A stretch of DNA of 64,000 nt, from NCBI GenBank assembly GCA_902578315.1, contig CACHCL010000001.1:1-64000 (forward strand). Reading direction: 5' to 3'. Of this stretch, positions 26,587-35,044 are shown piece by piece. Position numbers and translations under genes: made by a program. Under the pieces are notes generated by a model. The model did no database searches. It was not told where the DNA came from and saw nothing but the letters and a program-made list of their open reading frames with translations. Numbering within the stretch: the stretch's first letter is position 1; every line of letters begins with the position of its first letter. The stretch is from an uncultured Pelagibacteraceae bacterium. GTDB lineage: Bacteria; Pseudomonadota; Alphaproteobacteria; Pelagibacterales; Pelagibacteraceae.

Positions 26587-27249
26587 ATGAGTCAAATTTA
26601 TACAATTCTTTTTGATCTAGACGGTACGATTGTTAACACTGCACCAGATTTAATGGCTGCACATAACCACGTTATGAGAAAATATGGACACTCTGAAAAA
26701 AAAATGGAGGATATAAAATCTCTAGCAGGTAAAGGTGCATGGGTTATGATGCAAAGGTCTTTTAGAGAAGAAATTAAAGATGAGATAACAAAAAAAGAAA
26801 TGACTAAAGAATTTTTAGATTTTTATTCCAAAAATATTGATAAGCATAGTGTTCCGATCAAGGGTGTAATTGATTTTCTCAAATGGGCAAAAAATAAAAA
26901 GATTTCAATGGCAGTTTGCACTAACAAACAAGAGAGACTTGCAATAGATTTGTTAAAAAAACTCGATTTATTTAAATTTTTTGAATATGTTGCTGGTTCT
27001 GACACTTTTGCATTTAACAAACCTGACCCTAGGCACCTAACAGATGTTGTCGAAATAGTAGGAGGTGATTTAAAAAAAACAATTATGATTGGAGATAGCG
27101 AGGTTGATGCTACGTCTGCGCAAAATGCTAAATTGCCATTTGTTTTAGTAAAAGATGGCTATACTGAAAAAACTGAAAAAGAAATTAAACACGACGAATT
27201 AATTTCTGATTTTGTGAATTTTGAAAAAGTTATTAAAAAGTATTTATGA
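26587..27249 (+). CDS. HAD-family phosphatase, phosphoglycolate phosphatase-like
   Basis: A 220-residue HAD hydrolase with a four-helix cap. The nucleophile and acid/base pair are D10 and D12 in FDLDGTIVNTAPD; the CTNK threonine, a lysine around 146 (FNKPDP) and IGDSEVDATSA complete the motifs. The overall pattern, including the TAPD and NKPDP segments, is that of Gph, which clears 2-phosphoglycolate. Other small phosphoesters are possible. It starts a plus-strand operon and overlaps the next gene by four bases. Confidence 0.85.
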   Translation: MSQIYTILFDLDGTIVNTAPDLMAAHNHVMRKYGHSEKKMEDIKSLAGKGAWVMMQRSFREEIKDEITKKEMTKEFLDFYSKNIDKHSVPIKGVIDFLKWAKNKKISMAVCTNKQERLAIDLLKKLDLFKFFEYVAGSDTFAFNKPDPRHLTDVVEIVGGDLKKTIMIGDSEVDATSAQNAKLPFVLVKDGYTEKTEKEIKHDELISDFVNFEKVIKKYL

Positions 27250-27845
27250 TTAGTTTTGCTCTTTTTTCGGCTTTAGCAACTTTTTATTTTACAATGTTTT
27301 TCACCCCAGGTCCAAATAACGCAATGCTTACAGCTTCGGGTATGAAATTCGGATTTGTAAGAACGTTACCACATTTAATTGGAATTCCTTTAGGACATAT
27401 TTTTCAAATTGGACTCACATGTTTTGGTTTAGCAAATTTGTTTTTAATATATCCTCAAATCCAATTTTACATGAAAATATTATGCTTTATTTATTTAATT
27501 TACTTAGGGTGGAAAATGATTGGTTCATTTTCTATGGTTCAAAAAGAAACTGGAAGACCATTACGATTTTATGAAGCATCTTTATTCCAATTCATTAACC
27601 CAAAAGCTTGGTCTATTGCAATCACTGTTGCTTCAGGTTTTTTTCCAACTGAGGAAAATATTTTTATAGGTGTTGCATTTGTTACTATTACTGCTGCAGT
27701 AATATGTTTTCCTACGATTAGTCTTTGGGCGCTTTTTGGAAGCGGATTAAGAAAATTCGTGGGGAATATTAAAACAAAAAAAATTGTAGAATATGTTTTA
27801 GCGTTTTTGTTAGTATTAACTGGTATATTTATTCTAATAAAATAA
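27246..27845 (+). CDS. LysE/RhtB family amino-acid exporter
   Basis: A 199-residue inner-membrane protein with about six hydrophobic segments. The FTPGPNNAML motif after the first helix and the GIPLGHIFQI segment are typical of LysE/RhtB exporters, which move amino acids or related small molecules outward. It overlaps the upstream phosphatase by four bases. The exported compound cannot be told from sequence. Confidence 0.87.
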   Translation: MISFALFSALATFYFTMFFTPGPNNAMLTASGMKFGFVRTLPHLIGIPLGHIFQIGLTCFGLANLFLIYPQIQFYMKILCFIYLIYLGWKMIGSFSMVQKETGRPLRFYEASLFQFINPKAWSIAITVASGFFPTEENIFIGVAFVTITAAVICFPTISLWALFGSGLRKFVGNIKTKKIVEYVLAFLLVLTGIFILIK

Positions 27846-27888
27846 TAGCCTTTGATTTTTATTACTCTCTTTAATATAAACTTTGCAG

Positions 27889-28785
27889 ATGCATTTTACT
27901 AAAAAGAATAGTTCTGAAAAAAGATTAGAATTTGTAAAAAATTTACAATCAAAAAAACTTCTTAGATTCCCTGGTGCGTATAATCCTTTGTGTGCAAAAC
28001 TTATAGCTGAAATTGGATTTGATGGAGTTTACATCTCAGGCGGAGTTATGTCTAATGATCTAGGTTTACCAGACATAGGATTAACAACTTTAGATCAAGT
28101 TAGTTATAGAGCCAACCAAATTTCTAGAGTGACAGACCTTCCCACAATTGTGGATGCAGATACAGGATTTAAAGATTGTAAAAAAACAATAAAAACCTTT
28201 GAAGAAAAAGGTTTGGCTGGCTGTCATATAGAAGACCAGATTGCTGAAAAAAGATGTGGGCATTTAGACAACAAAGAACTTATTTCAAAAGATAAAATGG
28301 TAAAAAAGATTAAAGAGTCGGTAAATGCTAGAAAAGACAAAAATTTTTTAATCATTGTAAGGACTGATGCAAATACTGTTGAGGGTATAGATAAAACACT
28401 AGAAAGAATTAAATCTTATGAAGATGCTGGCGCTGATATGATTTTTCCAGAGGCTATGAAAGATGAAAAGGAATTTGAAAAAGTTAGAAAAATATCAAAA
28501 GGCTATTTGCTAGCTAACATGACAGAGTTTGGGAAATCCAAATTATTAAATAGATCACAATTAGAAAATTTAGGCTATAATTTAGTTATTTATCCTGTGA
28601 CAACACAGAGGCTCGCTATGCAGAATGTTGAATTAGGTCTTAAATCAATATTTAAAGAGGGCCATCAAAATAATATCATTGACAAAATGCAGACTAGAAA
28701 AAGGTTGTACGAGTTAGTAGAATATGAGAAATACAATACGCCTGATAAGAAAATCACAGATTTTTCTACAGAAGGACATGAATAA
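27889..28785 (+). CDS. prpB: 2-methylisocitrate lyase
   Basis: A 298-residue member of the isocitrate lyase/PEP mutase family. The catalytic KRCGH motif (EKRCGHL), the metal-binding VDADTGF and IVRTDAN strands, and YISGGVMSNDLGLPDIG support the PrpB branch, which splits methylisocitrate to pyruvate and succinate in propionate oxidation. The ATG at 27889 is chosen over an in-frame TTG two codons upstream. prpC follows with a one-base overlap. No prpD is nearby, so dehydration of methylcitrate would fall to an aconitase elsewhere. Confidence 0.9.
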   Translation: MHFTKKNSSEKRLEFVKNLQSKKLLRFPGAYNPLCAKLIAEIGFDGVYISGGVMSNDLGLPDIGLTTLDQVSYRANQISRVTDLPTIVDADTGFKDCKKTIKTFEEKGLAGCHIEDQIAEKRCGHLDNKELISKDKMVKKIKESVNARKDKNFLIIVRTDANTVEGIDKTLERIKSYEDAGADMIFPEAMKDEKEFEKVRKISKGYLLANMTEFGKSKLLNRSQLENLGYNLVIYPVTTQRLAMQNVELGLKSIFKEGHQNNIIDKMQTRKRLYELVEYEKYNTPDKKITDFSTEGHE

Positions 28786-29909
28786 TGAGTGAAGAAATTA
28801 AAAAAGGTTTGTTAGGTATAGTAGTAGATGAAACTACAATTTCACATGTAGTTCCTGAACTCAGTGCCTTAACTTATAGAGGTTATACGGTTCAAGAACT
28901 TTGCGATAAATGTGATTTCGAAGAAGTAGCATATTTAGTTCTAAACGGAGAGCTACCTAACAAAAGTCAGCTGAAAAAATTTATCAAACAAGAAAGATCG
29001 GAAAGAAAACTTTCTAAGCAAATATTAAATGATATTAAAAAAATGCCTCGAAACGCTCATCCTATGGATGTAATTAGAACTTGTGTAAGTTTGATGGCCT
29101 TAGAAGATAAAGACACTAAAGACAATTCTCCTAAAGCAAACATGAGAAAGGCAATGAGAATATTCGCTAAAACACCAACAGCTGTTGCTGCTTATTTCAG
29201 AACACGAAAAGGTAAATCTATTATAGCTCCAAGTAAAAAATTATCTTTTTCAGAAAATTTCTTTAAAATGATGTTCAACAAAGTTCCAGATAAAGAAATT
29301 GTAAGAGCATTTGATATTTCGTTAATATTATACGCTGAACATAGTTTCAACGTTTCGACATTCACAGCTAGAACAATTACATCCAGCTTATCCGATTTAC
29401 ATGGTGCAATAACTGGAGCTATAGCCTCTTTAAAAGGTCCATTACATGGTGGGGCTAATGAAGCAGTAATGCATATGATGAAAGAGATTGGAAAACCTGA
29501 GAAAGCAAAAGCTTGGATTGAAAATGCATTAAATAAAAAAAAGGTAGTAATGGGATTTGGACACAGAGTTTATCGTACAGGAGACTCAAGAGTACCAACA
29601 ATGAAACATTACATGTTTAAAGTAGCTAAGCTTTTGAAAAAAGAAAAATATACGAGAATGTATGAAATTTTGGAAAAAGTAATGTTACAAAGAAAAAATA
29701 TCCATCCAAATGTAGATTTTCCATGTGGTCCAACTTATTACATGATGGGTATCGATATAGATTTCTATACACCAATATTTGTAATGTCTCGTATTACTGG
29801 TTGGTCTGCTCACATCATGGAACAGCATGCCTCCAATAAGCTAATTAGGCCTTTATCAAAATATAGAGGAGCAGAAGTAAGAGAAGTAATGCTTTTGAAC
29901 CAAAGATAA
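28785..29909 (+). CDS. prpC: 2-methylcitrate synthase
   Basis: A 374-residue citrate-synthase-fold enzyme. The catalytic residues appear in AEHSFNVSTFTART, LHGGANEAV and GFGHRVYRTGDSR, with the aspartate in NVDFPCG. The short length (about 370 rather than 430) and pairing with prpB favour propionyl-CoA plus oxaloacetate condensation over the housekeeping citrate synthase. The stop overlaps the start of a 58-residue membrane protein by one base. Confidence 0.9.
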   Translation: MSEEIKKGLLGIVVDETTISHVVPELSALTYRGYTVQELCDKCDFEEVAYLVLNGELPNKSQLKKFIKQERSERKLSKQILNDIKKMPRNAHPMDVIRTCVSLMALEDKDTKDNSPKANMRKAMRIFAKTPTAVAAYFRTRKGKSIIAPSKKLSFSENFFKMMFNKVPDKEIVRAFDISLILYAEHSFNVSTFTARTITSSLSDLHGAITGAIASLKGPLHGGANEAVMHMMKEIGKPEKAKAWIENALNKKKVVMGFGHRVYRTGDSRVPTMKHYMFKVAKLLKKEKYTRMYEILEKVMLQRKNIHPNVDFPCGPTYYMMGIDIDFYTPIFVMSRITGWSAHIMEQHASNKLIRPLSKYRGAEVREVMLLNQR

Positions 29910-30085
29910 TGATTACCTTAACAGATTTACTTTTATTTTTTATTCTAGTCACACTAGCCACTTACACATTTATGCCTTGGAAAGGTATTGATAAGGGCTC
30001 AGGTTTTAAGCTCTACGGACAGTGGTTTATTTGGTTTACTATTTTTGGTGTGGTTATCTTAGTATTTAATAGTGTCATTAATTAA
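29909..30085 (+). CDS. Small membrane protein, 58 residues, unknown function
   Basis: A short reading frame starting at an ATG that shares one base with the prpC stop (TAATG) and ending 14 bases inside the next gene. The product has a first hydrophobic segment at about residues 5-22, a short polar loop with PWKGIDKGSGFK, and a second hydrophobic segment at about 38-56, so two membrane helices with a loop between them. The coupling on both sides and the protein-like composition suggest a real gene. No family is recognised. A link to propionate metabolism or to the methyltransferase that follows is suggested only by position. Confidence 0.7.
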   Translation: MITLTDLLLFFILVTLATYTFMPWKGIDKGSGFKLYGQWFIWFTIFGVVILVFNSVIN

Positions 30086-30971
30086 AAATTTTTTTCAAGA
30101 GACTAGAATTCTCGATGGCGGAATGGGTCAGGAGTTACTTAACCGTGGAGTAAAACCTCACGGAAGTCTGTGGGGAGCCTCAGCATTATATAATCGAAAA
30201 TATCATAAGACAGTCGTCGAAACGCATTTAGATTTTATAAAAGCCGGAGCAGAAATTATAGTAACTAATAGCTTTGGTAGCAGAAAAAGAAGGCTAATCG
30301 AAAATGGTTTAGTAAAAGAATATAAAAATCTGAATATTCTAGCAGGAAAACTGGCAAAAAAAGCCGTAGCAATATCTAAAAAAAAAATTTTAATTGCTGG
30401 AAGTCTTCCGCCTCAAAATTTTACTTATTTTGCTGATCTTGGAAAAGATCTTAAATTTATAAAAGAAAGTTTTAGATCCCAGGCAAAATATCTCAATCCA
30501 TATGTTGATTTCTTTTATTTAGACGTAATGAGTAGTTGGAAAGAGTGTGCATTGGGTTTGAGTGCAATTAAAAAATACAAGAAAAAAATTTTAGTTGGTA
30601 TCCACATTAGGAGTAAAGGATTATTACCCTCAGGTGAAAAATTTATAACTGTTGCAAAAAAAGTCCAAAAATATAAGCCCATTGGAATTATGGCTTCTTG
30701 TGTTTCGTTTGAAGATTTAAATGAAGTAATTAAGGATTCTAAAAAACTTAAAGTTCCATTTGGATTTAAAATCAATGCTTTTGAACATATTCCGCCAGGT
30801 TGGAAACCAGACTCGAATAATCCTAAGGTTCAGCTTGGAAAAAGAAAAGATCTTACTCCTAAAAAATTCTTTGAAATTTGTAAAAGATTAAAGAACAAGG
30901 GTGCAAAAATTATTGGAGGATGTTGTGAAATTACTCCTAAGCATATTAAATACTTAAACAGTTTGAAATAA
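30072..30971 (+). CDS. Homocysteine S-methyltransferase family protein
   Basis: A 299-residue TIM-barrel methyltransferase that would make methionine from homocysteine. The start ILDGGMGQELLNRG, the MASCVSF cysteine and the paired cysteines C284-C285 of GGCCEITPKHI form the zinc site of the family. Methyl donors in this family are S-methylmethionine, betaine or dimethylated sulfur compounds. A betaine transporter (proXW) is encoded head-on next to it, which makes glycine betaine or DMSP attractive donors, though this is inference. Translation starts at a GTG (30072) inside the small membrane protein gene. Confidence 0.82.
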   Translation: MSLIKNFFQETRILDGGMGQELLNRGVKPHGSLWGASALYNRKYHKTVVETHLDFIKAGAEIIVTNSFGSRKRRLIENGLVKEYKNLNILAGKLAKKAVAISKKKILIAGSLPPQNFTYFADLGKDLKFIKESFRSQAKYLNPYVDFFYLDVMSSWKECALGLSAIKKYKKKILVGIHIRSKGLLPSGEKFITVAKKVQKYKPIGIMASCVSFEDLNEVIKDSKKLKVPFGFKINAFEHIPPGWKPDSNNPKVQLGKRKDLTPKKFFEICKRLKNKGAKIIGGCCEITPKHIKYLNSLK

Positions 30972-31865
30972 TTATTTTTTCGCTTCTTTATGTTTTTGAA
31001 TTCTTCTAGCATAATTTTGAGAAATTCGATCAAATATTATTGCTAGTGCAACTATAGCTAATCCATTCATTAAACCCAGTGCAAGAAATTGATTGGAAAT
31101 AGATCTTAAAATTGGAACTCCTAAACCACTTACACCAATCATTGAAGCAATAACTACCATTGCTAATGCCATCATTATAGTTTGATTTACTCCAGTCATG
31201 ATTGAAGGTAACGCTAAAGGTATTTCAATTTTAAATAAGATTATTCTTTTTTTTATTCCTAAAGCTTTCGCTGCCTCCACTACTCTCCTATCTACCTCCC
31301 TAATACCTAAATTTGTAAGCCTTACAATTGGTGGTATCGCATAAACACAGACGGCTAACAATCCTGGTACTTTACCAATTCCTAAAAGCATAATAATTGG
31401 AATTAAATAAACGAACGTTGGAATAGTTTGCATCATGTCTAACACTGGGGACAAAATATTTTTTAATCTTTCAGATCTAGCCATAAAAACTCCAATAGGT
31501 GTACCTATTATTAAACAAATTAAAGTGGCTACAGATATGATTGCCATTGTAGACATAGTATCTTTCCACATACCAAAATAACCGATTACAAAAAAACTTA
31601 TCGCTGTACCTATTGATAACTTAAGACTTCTTGAGCTTAACCAGGCTAAAAAAGATAATAAAAAGATTATTAAAGGCCAAGGAGTAGTTATAAGAAACTT
31701 TTCAAACCAAACTAAAAATTTTAATAGAGGGCCAAAAAAGCCCTCTATTGAATCTCCGTACTCTCGAGAAAAGTCTTTAAAGGTAAGGTCAATACCTTTT
31801 TTCAAATCTCTTAAACTTTCCCTCTCCATTGAGGGAAATTTTAAGAAGAATTCGAGTTGCATCAA
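30972..31865 (-). CDS. proW: Glycine betaine/proline ABC transporter permease
   Basis: A 297-residue inner-membrane subunit with about six helices and the EAA loop EVDRRVVEAAKALGIKKRI that contacts the ATPase. The core LICLIIGTPIGVFMARSERL and QTIPTFVYLIPIIMLLGIG is typical of ProW/OpuAB. An N-terminal cytoplasmic stretch precedes the first helix, as in ProW. It follows proX with a 15-bp gap. No ATPase (proV) gene is adjacent on either side. Confidence 0.92.
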   Translation of the reverse strand: MMQLEFFLKFPSMERESLRDLKKGIDLTFKDFSREYGDSIEGFFGPLLKFLVWFEKFLITTPWPLIIFLLSFLAWLSSRSLKLSIGTAISFFVIGYFGMWKDTMSTMAIISVATLICLIIGTPIGVFMARSERLKNILSPVLDMMQTIPTFVYLIPIIMLLGIGKVPGLLAVCVYAIPPIVRLTNLGIREVDRRVVEAAKALGIKKRIILFKIEIPLALPSIMTGVNQTIMMALAMVVIASMIGVSGLGVPILRSISNQFLALGLMNGLAIVALAIIFDRISQNYARRIQKHKEAKK

Positions 31866-31880
31866 AAACAGTAATTTAAA

Positions 31881-32885
31881 TTAAATTCCTGCTTTAATTT
31901 TTTTTGCAACAGATGAAGAAACCCACTTAGACCAAACTTTTTCATGTTTCTTCATAAACTCAATTGCTGCATCTTCACCTTCAGCTTGATTATCAGTCAT
32001 GTAAACTAACATTGAATTCATCACTGTTCCTGGATAAATTCTTTTTTTCATGAATTTCATAGCTTCCGGGCCTGCAGATTTTTTAAAGTTATCAGTAACT
32101 ACTGAATAAACTTCAGAGTCTACCCATCTAGTTTTTTTTGGTGTGGCACACTCTTGTTCTGGTTTAACCACACATTTGTGCCAATTATCATCTCCACCCC
32201 ACTTAACTCCAAAATCTAAAAGTCTCATATCGTACTTTCCGATTATTGCAGTTGGGCTCCAATAATAACCAACCCAGTTTTCTCCTCTTTCAACAGCCTT
32301 AGCAATTGAACCGTCAAGTCCTGCTGCTGATCCTGGATCAACTAATTTCCAGCCTTTTGCTTCCATATCGAAAGCTTTAAAAAGTTGATTGTTAATTAGT
32401 TGGCATCCCCAACCAGCTGGACATCCTACAAACGCTCCTTTTGATTTGTCTTCAGGGTGTGGAAATAGATCAGGTCTTTTTAACAAGTCCTGAACAGTTT
32501 TAATTCCATGTTTTTCCATAGTGTAAGGTGGAACAAACCAACCTTCTCCAAGTCCAGTTATCGGACCTTTATTTACAATATGAATTCTTCCCTCACCTAC
32601 AGCTTTTTTGAGCGGACTCATTACTGAATTAGCCCAAAGCTCTGGTGCAACATCCGGCTGACCTTTTTCATTCATAGAAGTGAATGAAGGCATTGTATCG
32701 CCAGGTAATAATTCTACCTCGCAACCATATCCTTTTTCCAAAATAATTTTATCAATATTCGCCATTAATGAAGCTGAAGCCCAGTTCATGTTTGCATAAG
32801 TGATTTTTCCGCACGCAGCATTAGCGAAATTATTGAAAAACAAGGCAGTGACTATAACTGCCAATAGTTTAGTTAATGATTTCAT
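31881..32885 (-). CDS. proX: Glycine betaine/proline ABC transporter substrate-binding protein
   Basis: A 334-residue periplasmic binding protein with a signal peptide (cut after ANA near residue 23). The mature protein begins with a ProX-like segment (ITYANMNWASASLM) and has tryptophans suited to an aromatic cage for quaternary amines, for example YYWSP and GWGCQ. An unusually strong ribosome-binding site, aggggggtta, directly precedes the ATG, consistent with the high expression expected of a binding protein. Substrates may include glycine betaine, choline, proline betaine or DMSP. Confidence 0.92.
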   Translation of the reverse strand: MKSLTKLLAVIVTALFFNNFANAACGKITYANMNWASASLMANIDKIILEKGYGCEVELLPGDTMPSFTSMNEKGQPDVAPELWANSVMSPLKKAVGEGRIHIVNKGPITGLGEGWFVPPYTMEKHGIKTVQDLLKRPDLFPHPEDKSKGAFVGCPAGWGCQLINNQLFKAFDMEAKGWKLVDPGSAAGLDGSIAKAVERGENWVGYYWSPTAIIGKYDMRLLDFGVKWGGDDNWHKCVVKPEQECATPKKTRWVDSEVYSVVTDNFKKSAGPEAMKFMKKRIYPGTVMNSMLVYMTDNQAEGEDAAIEFMKKHEKVWSKWVSSSVAKKIKAGI

Positions 32886-33019
32886 TTAACCCCCCTAGAG
32901 TTATTAATATTTTAATTAATGTAACAAAATGTAGTGTGTAATGTAACCGGAACTCAACTAAAAAGTGAAATATGGAAGATATACGTCTGAGATCTATTTG
33001 ATGGCTTATATAGAAAAAA

Positions 33020-33412
33020 TTACTTACATTTTTTACATAAACCGAAAAATTCCAGGTTAAATCTTTTAAATTTCATTCCTTTTTTGTGATTAAAACTTGA
33101 TAAATATTTTGAGAGCTTAGCGTCACTAATTTCGTCAACCATCTCACAACTTTCACAAATTGAAAACGCTGTAGCTTTAGAAATTTCACAATCTGAACTT
33201 CTACATGCGACGAAAGCATTTTTGCTTTCAATTTTATGAATTTTACCCATTTCAATTAACTTGTCTAAAGCTCGGTAAATTTGTTGAGGCGCGTTAATTC
33301 CTTTTTTTTGTACATTAAAAAGTATCGAATAAGCTTTTAAAGGACCTTTTGCCTTCTCAATAATATCTAAAACTATTTGTTGGTTTCTAGAAAGTGTTTG
33401 TGCTCTTGCCAT
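33020..33412 (-). CDS. zur: Fur-family zinc uptake regulator
   Basis: A 130-residue Fur-family repressor with an N-terminal winged helix (QQIYRALDKLIEMGKIHKI as the recognition region) and a C-terminal dimer domain. The structural zinc cysteines are C86-x-x-C89 and C126-x-x-C129. The stretch C70-RSSDC lacks the histidines usual in the regulatory zinc site of Zur, with a cysteine (C75) nearby instead. Its position beside znuB/znuC/znuA, and the Zur-type palindromes upstream of znuA, identify it as Zur rather than Fur or PerR. The 23-bp gap to znuB suggests cotranscription with the transporter genes. Confidence 0.87.
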   Translation of the reverse strand: MARAQTLSRNQQIVLDIIEKAKGPLKAYSILFNVQKKGINAPQQIYRALDKLIEMGKIHKIESKNAFVACRSSDCEISKATAFSICESCEMVDEISDAKLSKYLSSFNHKKGMKFKRFNLEFFGLCKKCK

Positions 33413-33435
33413 AAATATAATTTACTAATTAATTA

Positions 33436-34239
33436 TCATTTTTTCAATTCGGAATATTTTTTAAAATTTAAAAGTGAAAAACAAAAAAGTATTAAAGCTG
33501 CGGTTATTATTGATGGACCTGATGCGGTATTAAATTCTAAAGAAGAAAATAATCCTATTAAAATAGATAATAGTCCTCCAATTGTCGATAAAATAACCAT
33601 CTGTAATGGATTGTTAGATATATTTCTTGCAAGAGCTGCGGGAATTATTAGCATTCCAGTTATTAAAAGAAGTCCGACTATTTTAATTGAAATAGCAATT
33701 ATTGCTGCCATCAAAATTGTGAATATTGCATTATACCTATCAGGGTTCATCCCTTCTGCTTTAGCTAAATCATAATTTATTGTGGAAGCAAACAAAGGTT
33801 TCCAAATAATCTTTAAAATTATTAAAATAAATACGCCACCACCCCAAATTAATAACAAATCACTTTGACTTACAGCTAATATATCGCCAAATAACAAACC
33901 CATAACATCAAATCTAATAGTTGTTAAAAATCCAATAATTACAAGTCCTATTGCTAGCGATGAATGGGCTAATAAACCTAACAAAGCATCGTTAGGAAGA
34001 TTTGTTTTAGTTTGTAATTGAAGGAGAAAAATTGCTAAAACTGCTGATATTAAAAAAACTGAAAAAGCAATATTAAGTTCAAATACCAAAGCCATAGTTA
34101 CACCTAATAAAGCTGAATGCGCAAGTGTACCTGCAAAAAAAGACAATCTTCTCCAAATTACAAAGCATCCTATTGGACCTGTTATTAAAGCTATTCCAAT
34201 TCCTGCAAGTAAAGCTCTTATAAAAAAATCATTAAGCAT
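33436..34239 (-). CDS. znuB: Zinc ABC transporter permease
   Basis: A 267-residue ABC-3 family permease with about eight helices. The start FFIRALLAGIGIALITGPIGCFVIWRRLSFFAGTLAHSALLGV is the classic ZnuB opening, and GLLLITGMLIIPAALARNIS is the conserved C-terminal helix region. It starts one base after the znuC stop, so the two are cotranscribed. It imports zinc delivered by ZnuA across the inner membrane. Confidence 0.94.
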   Translation of the reverse strand: MLNDFFIRALLAGIGIALITGPIGCFVIWRRLSFFAGTLAHSALLGVTMALVFELNIAFSVFLISAVLAIFLLQLQTKTNLPNDALLGLLAHSSLAIGLVIIGFLTTIRFDVMGLLFGDILAVSQSDLLLIWGGGVFILIILKIIWKPLFASTINYDLAKAEGMNPDRYNAIFTILMAAIIAISIKIVGLLLITGMLIIPAALARNISNNPLQMVILSTIGGLLSILIGLFSSLEFNTASGPSIITAALILFCFSLLNFKKYSELKK

Positions 34240-34240
34240 A

Positions 34241-34987
34241 TTATTTTTGATCTATTGTTCCATCTTGAGAGTGAGTATGATCATGTTTATGCTCATATAA
34301 AGATAAGATATTGGAAGCTCTATCTCCGAACAATTCCTTATATTTACTGTCTTTAACGACTTTATGAGGTGCTCCAGAACAACATACATGTCCATTTAAA
34401 CATAATACAAAATCAGTTGCAGACATTACTACATGTAGATCATGTGAAATTAAAAGAATTCCACATTTCATTTTTTCTGAAATTTGTTTGATTAATTCAT
34501 ATAGAGCAATTTCACCTTTAAAATCAACACCTTGTACTGGCTCATCAAGAACTAATAATTCTGGTTTTTTAGAAATAGCTCTTGCTATCAAAACTCTTTG
34601 GAACTCTCCTCCAGATAAATTACTTAAACTTTTATTTTTTAGGTGTTCAACACCAGTTAAATTTAAAGCAATATTAATTTGATCTTGAGTTAATTCTTCT
34701 GTCAAAGTCATAAAATCCAATACTCTTATTGGCAAGGTCCAATCTATTGAAATTTTTTGAGGCACGTATCCAATTTTGTCAGTATATTTTTTAACTTTGC
34801 CATCTATCTTTTTATAAATTCCTAAAGCAATTTTTGCTGTTGTTGATTTCCCAGAGCCATTTGGACCTATCAAAGTGACTATCTCACCTTGTTTAATCTC
34901 AAATGAAACTCCTTTAACTAAAGATTTGTCATTTATAGAAACGCCAGCATTTTCAACCTTTAGTAGAACTTTATTTTTATTTTCCAT
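34241..34987 (-). CDS. znuC: Zinc ABC transporter ATP-binding protein
   Basis: A 248-residue ABC ATPase with Walker A GPNGSGKST near residue 40, the Q-loop in YVPQKIS, signature LSGGEFQRV and Walker B ELLVLDEPVQGVD. A histidine-containing tail (HKHDHTHSQDG) is typical of zinc-transport ATPases and may bind metal. It is transcribed away from znuA out of the shared operator region and leads a znuC-znuB-zur operon, so Zur represses its own synthesis along with the transporter. Confidence 0.94.
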   Translation of the reverse strand: MENKNKVLLKVENAGVSINDKSLVKGVSFEIKQGEIVTLIGPNGSGKSTTAKIALGIYKKIDGKVKKYTDKIGYVPQKISIDWTLPIRVLDFMTLTEELTQDQINIALNLTGVEHLKNKSLSNLSGGEFQRVLIARAISKKPELLVLDEPVQGVDFKGEIALYELIKQISEKMKCGILLISHDLHVVMSATDFVLCLNGHVCCSGAPHKVVKDSKYKELFGDRASNILSLYEHKHDHTHSQDGTIDQK

Positions 34988-35010
34988 ATTAAAAACCTTG
35001 ACCTCAAATA

Positions 35011-35042
35011 TGTTATATTATAACAAACGTTATATTATAACA
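35011..35042. promoter_or_regulatory. Tandem Zur operators in the divergent znuC/znuA promoter
   Basis: The 13-bp palindrome gttatattataac occurs twice, at 35012-35024 and 35029-35041, with centres 17 bp apart. This matches the known proteobacterial Zur consensus (TGTTATANTATAACA). The second copy ends three bases before the znuA start codon, so a bound repressor would block both the promoter and the translation start region; the first is within 25-40 bp of the znuC start. Confidence 0.85.
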
Positions 35043-35044
35043 CT

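Noticed and set aside
27883-27888. TTG start for prpB
   Set aside because: An ATG lies two codons downstream at 27889 with normal family start; the TTG is not needed.
32886-33019. A riboswitch upstream of proX (glycine or SAM type)
   Set aside because: I could not find a paired-stem architecture or conserved riboswitch core; only a strong ribosome-binding site is clear.
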